Both the position numbers and the translations under genes were made by a program. The notes under the pieces are model-generated. The model was given only the letters and a program-made list of their open reading frames with translations, had not been told where the DNA came from and did not search any database. Below, in pieces: positions 56,855 through 64,000 of a stretch of 64,000 nucleotides of DNA. Within the stretch, counting starts at the first letter, position 1. Every line of letters begins with the position of its first letter. The stretch comes from Ostreibacterium oceani (GTDB lineage Bacteria > Pseudomonadota > Gammaproteobacteria > Cardiobacteriales > Ostreibacteriaceae), in assembly GCF_009362845.1 (NCBI RefSeq), contig NZ_WHNW01000001.1, positions 269,889 to 333,888 on the forward strand, in the 5' to 3' direction.

Positions 56855-57088
56855 TCAACCACCCGTCACTGGTGGGAAAAAGGCTAACTCTACACCATCA
56901 TCAACGGCATCGGTTAGACTGGCGTAGTTAAAATTAATAGCACAAAGGGTATTGGGCTTCATTGGTTTGTCAGGATTTAAAAATTCCCATACCGACTCGA
57001 CGGTCATATGCTGCTGAGGCGGGAGGGTTTCTTCATTTTTTCCTAGCTCATCCGCGATTGATGCAAGGTATTTAACTGTGATAGTCAT
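56855..57088 (-). CDS. moaD: Molybdopterin synthase sulfur carrier MoaD
   Basis: 77 residues from ATG 57088 with AGGAA ten bases upstream. Ubiquitin-like: ITVKYLASIADELG, CAINFNYASLTDAVDDGVELAFFPPVTGG, ending in the required Gly-Gly that is adenylated and thiocarboxylated. Operon with moaE. Confidence 0.93.
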   Translation of the reverse strand: MTITVKYLASIADELGKNEETLPPQQHMTVESVWEFLNPDKPMKPNTLCAINFNYASLTDAVDDGVELAFFPPVTGG

Positions 57089-57142
57089 TATCAATGTTTC
57101 CTTCGGTAGGTTTATAAAACCATTATAAGCTGAATCGTGGAT

Positions 57143-57184
57143 AAAAAAAACCCCCAGCGTCGCGGAATCGCAAGCCAGGGGGTT
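57143..57184 (-). terminator. Rho-independent terminator after groEL
   Basis: On the minus strand AACCCCC pairs with GGGGGTT across a partly paired stem, followed by a run of eight T. It lies just past the groEL stop. Confidence 0.85.
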
Positions 57185-57202
57185 AGCGTTAGCGAGGTAG
57201 GC

Positions 57203-58882
<1,680 letters not shown>

Positions 58883-58942
58883 TTAGTTGACTAATTAAAA
58901 GATAATGTAATTAAATAGATAACACAAATTCTATACGATTGG

Positions 58943-59230
58943 TTATTCAATTATTGCCATGATTTCATCTTCGCGCATAACGAGCAACGTATCGTCATCA
59001 GATTTAACTTCGGTGCCTGCGTATTTGCCAAATAGGACTTTGTCACCGACTTTGACTGCCATTGCTGATGTATTGCCATTGTCTAAAGTCTTGCCATTTC
59101 CGACAGCAATGACTTCGCCACGGGATGGTTTTTCGGCTGCAGAGCCTGGTAAAACAATACCACCTGCAGTGGTTGTTTCTTCGTCTTCACGCTTTATGAT
59201 GACACGATCATGTAAAGGACGTAATGCCAT
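58943..59230 (-). CDS. groS: Co-chaperonin GroES
   Basis: 95 residues from ATG 59230 ([14 protein letters not shown]), with AGGAG upstream; the open frame before it does not match the family. The mobile loop [19 protein letters not shown] and the [26 protein letters not shown] end are conserved. Lid of the GroEL cage. Confidence 0.97.
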   Translation of the reverse strand: MALRPLHDRVIIKREDEETTTAGGIVLPGSAAEKPSRGEVIAVGNGKTLDNGNTSAMAVKVGDKVLFGKYAGTEVKSDDDTLLVMREDEIMAIIE

Positions 59231-59374
59231 AGTATTTTCTCCTAAAGTAAAGTTGGTGTTATGAAAAATAGGTCTATAAAAATTGTTGCAGCAATGGCGT
59301 CGAAAGTATTGCGAGTCCGCAAGGTAGTGCAATATAACGCAATATAAACAAAACCACTGTGCTGGTAGTTAACT

Positions 59375-59402
59375 AATTGGCGACATAAAAACGGATTTCA
59401 AG
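59375..59402 (-). promoter_or_regulatory. Sigma32 (heat-shock) promoter of groES-groEL
   Basis: On the minus strand CTTGAAA (59402-59396), a 13-base spacer, and CGCCAATT (59382-59375), close to the RpoH consensus (CTTGAAA, N11-15, CCCCATNT). It gives a leader of about 137 bases. No CIRCE inverted repeat is visible in the gap, so control by sigma32 rather than HrcA is suggested. Confidence 0.7.
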
Positions 59403-59570
59403 GGGCGGCATTCATTTTTTTTGATTTTCTTAGCACGCGGATAAATCAGCTTGCGATTAATGGTGATGAGATAAGCGCGCTAAACAGAAGCTAGATGAAA
59501 GGATAAGGATTAAGACAAATTGGGTTGAAAAAATGGTGGGCTTAAATCGATGTGAGTGATTGAAAAAATC
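59403..59570. other. Intergenic stretch, nothing recognised
   Basis: Between the groES promoter and the small membrane protein gene; AT-rich with no coding frame, hairpin with T-run or known element. Confidence 0.4.
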
Positions 59571-59837
59571 CTAAAAAATTAACCCAATCAGTTTTCCTAA
59601 CCCAAAGCAGATGGCAGCCAGCACAAGCTGACTAATCAGCACGCCGATAAAGACAACAGCAGAATTCATTTCTGCCTTGCCCATGACCTGTTTCCAATCG
59701 TTGCCTTTGACAATGATATAAGCAACCGAGAGGACAACCGCCGCTGGAAAGATAAGTAACCAATGATAGCCCATTGCCGCCAAAACAATAATAACAAGGA
59801 GTAGGGCGTAAAAGGCGAGATATTTGATGTTTTCCAT
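59571..59837 (-). CDS. Small three-segment membrane protein of unknown function
   Basis: 88 residues: YLAFYALLLVIIVLAAMGY, LLIFPAAVVLSVAYIIVKG and FIGVLISQLVLAAICFGLGKLIGLIF are membrane segments; the loop between the last two is KGNDWKQVMGKAEMNSA. I do not recognise the family. Hydrophobicity pattern, a GAAAATAT-like stretch before the ATG and length support a real gene. Lies alone between groES and serS. Confidence 0.6.
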   Translation of the reverse strand: MENIKYLAFYALLLVIIVLAAMGYHWLLIFPAAVVLSVAYIIVKGNDWKQVMGKAEMNSAVVFIGVLISQLVLAAICFGLGKLIGLIF

Positions 59838-60140
59838 GAAATCCGTTATTAACTGTTGTTAAATGATGTGGTGATTACCCGTATTTATGTTGCTTGCTGT
59901 GTTACTTGCTTGTTGTTTTTTGCTGGGTTGTTTGTTAGTGAAGATAAAAAATAAATTCGATAACAAATTGCTATACTGCCATTATAGCGCATTGATGGAT
60001 TCGTTTAAAGCTAAAAAATTGCTACAATTTATCGGTGAGACAATCTTTAGGCGTTAGTTTTTGTGCTATTGGTGTTAAAATAGGGGAAATGTTTATTGCA
60101 AAATAAACGGATTTGAACCGCTAAACCCTGAGATGAGATT
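59838..60140. promoter_or_regulatory. serS upstream region with possible extended -10 promoter
   Basis: TGCTATACT at 59969-59977 is an extended -10 with a poor -35; a second TGTTAAAAT lies at 60073-60081. The left end contains degenerate TTGCTTG/TTACTTG repeats. No T-box or tRNA-like element is visible; none is expected in this group. Confidence 0.35.
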
Positions 60141-61430
60141 ATGCTAGATCAAAAACTATTTAGACATCCAGAAACGCTATCCGCGTTAAGTGATAGCTTA
60201 GCAAGGCGAGGCTTTGCCTTAGAGGTCAATCGCATTAGTGCGTTAGAAAACCATCGTGCCGAGCTACAAAGCAAAACAGAGCAGCTACAAGCCAAACGTA
60301 ACGAAACGTCACAACAAATCGGCATCATAAAAGCGCAAGGCGGTGATATTCAGCCATTGCTTGATGAAGTCGCAGGTCTAGGCGATGCACTCAAAATTGA
60401 CCAAGCGCAATTGCACGATGTGCAAGAACAACTGCAAGCCATCTACCTATCTATCCCTAATGTATTAGATGATAGCGTGCCTGACGGTGACAGCGAAGAC
60501 GATAACGTAGAAAGCCATCGCTGGGGCGAATTACGCCATTTTGAATTCACGCCCAAGGCACACCCTGATTTAGACAAGATTGGGCTGGATTTTGAATCTG
60601 CAGCCAAAATATCAGGGGCACGTTTTGCCGTGTTAAAAGGCGGATTAGCACGATTGCATCGTGCCATCGCCCAATTTATGTTGGATGTGCAAACCCAGTA
60701 TCATGGCTATACAGAGGTTTACGTACCGTATTTGGTCAGTGGCGAAGCGATGCGTGGGACCGGGCAGCTACCCAAATTCGAAGCCGACTTATTTAAAATC
60801 GAGGGCAAAGTGGCTGGCGATCAGGATTTTTATCTCATCCCAACGTCAGAAGTGCCCGTGACAAATTTAGCGCGAGATAGTATTTTTGATGAGCAAGACT
60901 TGCCGCAGAAGTATGTTGCACAAACACCGTGCTTTCGTTCAGAGGCGGGTTCGCATGGTCGCGATGTTCGTGGATTAATTCGCCAGCACCAATTTGAAAA
61001 AGTTGAACTGATTCAATTCACCAAACCCGAAGATTCATTCGACGCCCTAGAATCGATGCGCGAGCATGCTGAAGCGATTTTGCAAAAACTGAAATTACCC
61101 TACCGCGTTGTCACGTTGTGTAGCGGTGACATTGGGTTTTCTGCGAGCAAAACCTACGATTTAGAAGTTTGGCTGCCCGGTCAAGGCCAATACCGAGAAA
61201 TTTCTTCAGTGTCTAATACGCTCGATTTTCAGGCGAGACGGATGAAGGCGCGGTATAAAAATAAACAGACAGGCAAAACAGCGTTTATTCACACCTTGAA
61301 TGGCTCGGGGCTTGCTGTCGGGCGCACGTTAGTTGCCATTATTGAAAATTACCAAGAGGCTGACGGGTCGATTACCGTCCCCGAGGCATTAAGGCCCTAT
61401 ATGAACGGTATGGAGCGAATTCAGCTATGA
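60141..61430 (+). CDS. serS: Seryl-tRNA synthetase
   Basis: 429 residues (E. coli 430). N-terminal coiled-coil arm ([32 protein letters not shown]) then the class II core: motif 2 [29 protein letters not shown] and motif 3 [19 protein letters not shown], plus [22 protein letters not shown]. Charges tRNA(Ser) and tRNA(Sec). Confidence 0.97.
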   Translation: MLDQKLFRHPETLSALSDSLARRGFALEVNRISALENHRAELQSKTEQLQAKRNETSQQIGIIKAQGGDIQPLLDEVAGLGDALKIDQAQLHDVQEQLQAIYLSIPNVLDDSVPDGDSEDDNVESHRWGELRHFEFTPKAHPDLDKIGLDFESAAKISGARFAVLKGGLARLHRAIAQFMLDVQTQYHGYTEVYVPYLVSGEAMRGTGQLPKFEADLFKIEGKVAGDQDFYLIPTSEVPVTNLARDSIFDEQDLPQKYVAQTPCFRSEAGSHGRDVRGLIRQHQFEKVELIQFTKPEDSFDALESMREHAEAILQKLKLPYRVVTLCSGDIGFSASKTYDLEVWLPGQGQYREISSVSNTLDFQARRMKARYKNKQTGKTAFIHTLNGSGLAVGRTLVAIIENYQEADGSITVPEALRPYMNGMERIQL

Positions 61431-61774
61431 TGCATTGGTTGCGACAATGGTTTAAAAAAAACGACAAAGACAGTAACTGGATTGCCGATGTTTCTATTGC
61501 AGGGTTGCAGCACTATCGCGGCAATGATTTGGCGGAGCTGATTAAAATCGGCGACGAGCTGCAATTAGCGCAGCAGCCAGACAATCAACACGATGCCCAT
61601 GCGATTGTGGTGCTGTGGCACAACAATAAAATCGGCTATATCCCGCGCGCACTCGCCAAAGAAATCAACCAACAAATTGAATCGGGCGTTCCCATTGCGG
61701 CAAAAATTATTGATTTGAATTCGGTTAGGTTTGGTCGAAAGTGGATAAAAATTCGATTGTCCGCACGGGCATAA
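61427..61774 (+). CDS. HIRAN-domain protein
   Basis: 115 residues; ATG overlaps the serS stop (ATGA). The HIRAN pattern is visible: [53 protein letters not shown]. This fold binds DNA 3' ends in Rad5-type helicases; stand-alone bacterial versions have no established role. Translational coupling to serS is seen; a functional link is not implied. Confidence 0.82.
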   Translation: MMHWLRQWFKKNDKDSNWIADVSIAGLQHYRGNDLAELIKIGDELQLAQQPDNQHDAHAIVVLWHNNKIGYIPRALAKEINQQIESGVPIAAKIIDLNSVRFGRKWIKIRLSARA

Positions 61775-61892
61775 TACGGGCATAATACGACCTCAAACGA
61801 AGGCAACATTGATTAACGCAACCTAGTGCGCGTTAATCAATTCGGCTAGCCCAAACCCAGCCAACCAAAATCAAAACCTAACGGAGCCAATC

Positions 61893-62828
61893 ATGTCAAT
61901 TAAGTCCATGCTAATCAAGCCTATGCCAATCAAACTTATGCCAATCAAACTTATGCCAATCAAACTTATGCCAATCAAGCCCTTTTTAACCATTTGTTTT
62001 TTATTATTTTTGTCCCACGCCAAAGCTGATGTCACGATTGCCTCAACCACCTCAACACAAAACTCAGGATTATACGACTATTTAATCCCGATACTCGAAA
62101 AAGAAATCGGCGAATCCATCAAAGTCGTCGCGGTTGGTACAGGGCAAGCATTAAAGCTCGGTGAGAATGGCGATGCCGACTTGCTGATTGTACACGCGCC
62201 TAAAAAAGAAATTGAATTTGTCAGCGCAGGGCATGGTGTGGATAGACGCCCCTTTATGTACAATGAATTTTTTATCGTCGGCCCGAGTGAAAACCCAGCG
62301 GGGTTAGCGGTCGGTCAGGATGTAAAAACCGCGTTTGCGGCGATTGAGGCAGCAGGCCAAGCGGGTGAATTAACCTTTGCTTCGCGTGGCGATGACAGCG
62401 GCACACACTTTAGAGAGATGATGATTTGGGATGCCGCTGCAATTGCCCCTCAAGGTGATTGGTACTTGCAGACAGGCTCTGGCATGGGCGCGACGTTAAA
62501 TATTGCGGCAGGGAAAAATGCGCATACCTTGACTGATAGCTCAACGTGGTTAAACTTTGCTAACAAGCAAAACCTAGTTAAGTTGTTTGCTGGGAACCCC
62601 ATTTTATTTAATCAATATAGCGTGATACGCATTCCAAAAGAAAAATATCCGCATGTTAATGACGATAAAGCAAAACAAATCGCTGATTGGCTGGTCTCTG
62701 AGACGGGGCAAAGTGCTATCAATGCTTATCACATCAAAGGCGAACAAGCGTTTACCGCTAATGCTTCAGATGCTGCCGCCGCTGAAGCCGCTGAAGAAGC
62801 CGCCAACGCTAGCGAAGCGAGTAATTAA
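61893..62828 (+). CDS. Tungstate/molybdate-type ABC substrate-binding protein (TupA-like)
   Basis: 311 residues. The signal peptide has an unusual positively charged N-region made of repeats (MPIKL), then FLTICFLLFLSHAKA as core and cleavage. The mature part has TIASTTSTQNSGLYDYL, LLIVHAPKKEIEF, and LTFASRGDDSGTHFREMMIW, the oxyanion-binding TTST and DDSGTH motifs of TupA. No permease or ATPase gene follows, so the partners are elsewhere or the protein is orphan. The C-terminus is an Ala/Glu/Asn tail (ASDAAAAEAAEEAANASEAS). moaE/moaD lie 5 kb away, consistent with oxyanion cofactor use. Confidence 0.85.
   Translation: MSIKSMLIKPMPIKLMPIKLMPIKLMPIKPFLTICFLLFLSHAKADVTIASTTSTQNSGLYDYLIPILEKEIGESIKVVAVGTGQALKLGENGDADLLIVHAPKKEIEFVSAGHGVDRRPFMYNEFFIVGPSENPAGLAVGQDVKTAFAAIEAAGQAGELTFASRGDDSGTHFREMMIWDAAAIAPQGDWYLQTGSGMGATLNIAAGKNAHTLTDSSTWLNFANKQNLVKLFAGNPILFNQYSVIRIPKEKYPHVNDDKAKQIADWLVSETGQSAINAYHIKGEQAFTANASDAAAAEAAEEAANASEASN
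61923..61978 (+). repeat. 15-bp tandem repeat at the start of the tupA-like gene
   Basis: ATGCCAATCAAACTT is present three times exactly (61923-61967) with a fourth, nearly complete copy. Each unit contains an in-frame ATG and encodes Met-Pro-Ile-Lys-Leu. Confidence 0.95.
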
Positions 62829-62878
62829 TTGAATGATTGGCAATGTAGCGTTTGCGTATGCCTATTTAATAATAAATC

Positions 62879-62905
62879 ATCGGCGCCCATTCAATGGGTG
62901 CCGAT
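62879..62905. other. Hairpin between the TupA-like and YcgN-like genes
   Basis: ATCGGCGCCCAT and ATGGGTGCCGAT form a 12-bp stem with one mismatch and a three-base loop. No T-run follows on either strand, so an intrinsic terminator is doubtful. Confidence 0.5.
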
Positions 62906-62934
62906 CTGAGGAAAAGTGGAGCTAGCTAATCTAA

Positions 62935-63375
62935 ATGCAACAACGGTCAAAAACATTTTGGAACACGACACCGCTTAACGTGTTATCCGAGGCGGAGTGG
63001 GAGGCGCTTTGCGATGGTTGCGGCAAATGCTGCCTGCACAAGCTAGAAGACGAAGACGATGCGACCGTTTATTATACTGATGTGGCTTGCCATTTATTAG
63101 ATTTGCAGCAATGTCGTTGTAGCGATTATGCCAATCGGCACATCAACGTGCCTGATTGTATTGCGTTTAATTATGACGACATCCCCAATATGCCGTGGTT
63201 GCCTGACACGTGTGCTTATCGGTTGCGTTATTATGGTGAGCCCTTGTATGACTGGCACTATCTGATATCAGGTGACCGCCAAACCGTCCATCAAGCCAAC
63301 GAATCCATTCGTGACTTTGCAGTACTCGACAGTGGTCAGGATTTGGTGGAGCATGTTTTACACTTTAAACCCTAG
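62935..63375 (+). CDS. YcgN-family cysteine-cluster protein (UPF0260)
   Basis: 146 residues. WEALCDGCGKCCLHKLED holds the CxxCxxCC cluster shared with Fe-S or Zn proteins of this family, and further cysteines occur in DVACHLLDLQQCRCSDY, NVPDCIAF and PDTCAYRL. Family length is about 150. Biochemical role is unknown. Converges with the secreted-protein gene on the other strand and overlaps its 3' end by 11 bases. Confidence 0.87.
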   Translation: MQQRSKTFWNTTPLNVLSEAEWEALCDGCGKCCLHKLEDEDDATVYYTDVACHLLDLQQCRCSDYANRHINVPDCIAFNYDDIPNMPWLPDTCAYRLRYYGEPLYDWHYLISGDRQTVHQANESIRDFAVLDSGQDLVEHVLHFKP

Positions 63376-64000
63376 TGCATTGACGAGCCTGTCTTCGCGC
63401 AGCCGCAGTCGTTGTTGCCATAACCATTGTTGCCATCGCCGCGAACATCATCACGAGCATAACGGCTAACAACCCCCAAACAGACGTACTCGGGATTTTG
63501 GCAATCATTGGCGTGCCATTGGCGCGTAAAAACCAGTTGTTGCCCACCAAGACTAATTCATACGTCACGCCGTTAATGGTTTGCATGGTGGTGCCATTAG
63601 GCAGGGTAAAATCGCCTGCGGCGGTTGTGCCGTTGACGGTCGCAACGAGGACATCATTCCCCGTTGCAGGGACGGCGCTGATGGGATTGGGGCGAATCGC
63701 AATGCTAGCGCCTGTGCTGCCACCTGTCACGGTCAATACATCGGCGATGTCTGTGCCTACATCAATGCTGATTGCCAGTGTGCCACTGCCTGTTAAGCTA
63801 CCGTCAATCGTTGCCGTGCCGGTTGCCGTACCGCTTTGCATATTTATCGTGCCGTCATTGACCACATCACCTGTGATGGTTAAGGCATCGGCTAACACCG
63901 CCGTACTCGTGCTATCCGTGGTGAGTGTCTCCGTAGTAAGATCCATGGCAAAAGTCACATTAGCACCATTAATGACATTGGTTAATTCCCAATTGACCAT
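63365..64000 (-). CDS. C-terminal part of a second secreted protein with IPST-type tail
   Basis: About 211 residues visible; the reading frame reaches the window edge and a Met at the very end is probably internal. It is Thr/Asn/Gly-rich with short beta-type units (ADALTITGDVVNDGTINMQSG, IDGSLTGSGTLAISID, ADVLTVTGG) and shares with the 10.5 kb protein a LPNGTTMQTINGVTYELVLVG / GGTTLTAGGVTYELQLL module. It ends IPSTSVWGLLAVMLVMM, a hydrophobic stretch and an Arg-rich end, the layout of IPTLxxWG CTERM tails. A role as surface or matrix protein is inference. Confidence 0.75.
   Translation of the reverse strand: MVNWELTNVINGANVTFAMDLTTETLTTDSTSTAVLADALTITGDVVNDGTINMQSGTATGTATIDGSLTGSGTLAISIDVGTDIADVLTVTGGSTGASIAIRPNPISAVPATGNDVLVATVNGTTAAGDFTLPNGTTMQTINGVTYELVLVGNNWFLRANGTPMIAKIPSTSVWGLLAVMLVMMFAAMATMVMATTTAAARRQARQCTRV

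Noticed and set aside
59231-59332. N-terminal extension of groES (34 residues)
   Set aside because: GroES proteins start at MALRPLHDR or similar; the ATG at 59230 has its own ribosome site.
62879-62905. Hairpin as an intrinsic terminator
   Set aside because: Stem is good but no T-run follows on either strand; kept as an unexplained hairpin.

Overview
The window is chromosomal DNA of a Gram-negative gammaproteobacterium. The evidence is a set of gammaproteobacterial gene neighbourhoods: pyrG-kdsA-eno-ftsB, smpB divergent from ratA-ratB, groES-groEL, the pilG-pilH-pilI-pilJ-chpA twitching-motility array with chpC, and an RND efflux operon. The base composition is moderate, somewhat AT-rich by eye. 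A small-genome lineage such as Cardiobacteriales is my guess only; the sequence does not name the species. There are no rRNA, tRNA, CRISPR, IS or prophage genes that I can see.

Layout. 1-4.3 kb (minus strand): catabolic operon with the gene order of the Bacillus yodTSRQ cluster (aminotransferase, two CoA-transferase subunits, ArgE/DapE-like deacylase), followed by a thiolase cut by the window edge; a LysR regulator lies upstream. 5.7-10.3 kb: four-gene manganese-type ABC importer divergent from mntR, with a perfect palindrome sitting in the promoter spacer. 10.5-12 kb: a secreted RTX-like repeat protein with a C-terminal sorting-type tail. 12.2-19.7 kb: housekeeping genes (ppa, smpB, ratA, ratB, a Ca/Na antiporter, uppP, a PHP phosphoesterase, a BAX-inhibitor membrane protein, pepP). 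19.9-25.9 kb: gspA-gspB-tmcA, carrying one perfect and two variant parS-like palindromes. 26-29.5 kb: glnS, a lytic transglycosylase lipoprotein, aat, ruvX. 29.6-42.9 kb: complete Pil-Chp chemosensory system including a giant 3124-residue ChpA. 42.9-49.6 kb: accA, tilS, pyrG, kdsA, eno, ftsB. 49.6-55.7 kb: tripartite RND pump. 55.8-59.8 kb: CYTH phosphatase, moaE, moaD, groEL, groES and a small membrane protein. 60.1-63.4 kb: serS, a HIRAN protein, an orphan TupA-like binding protein and a YcgN-like protein. 63.4-64 kb: the C-terminal end of a second secreted protein related to the one at 10.5-12 kb.

How it fits together. PilG/PilH/PilI/PilJ/ChpA/ChpC form one signalling pathway for type IV pili. 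GspA/GspB are the peptidoglycan-linked ATPase pair that helps insert the type II secretin, although no other secretion gene is here. The Mn importer and MntR form a closed regulatory loop. The two secreted proteins at either end share a C-terminal module and an IPST-type tail, which suggests a paralogous family handled by an exosortase-like system elsewhere. A recurring feature of this DNA is short tandem duplications (9-15 bp units) in intergenic gaps and in the low-complexity linkers of otherwise conserved proteins.
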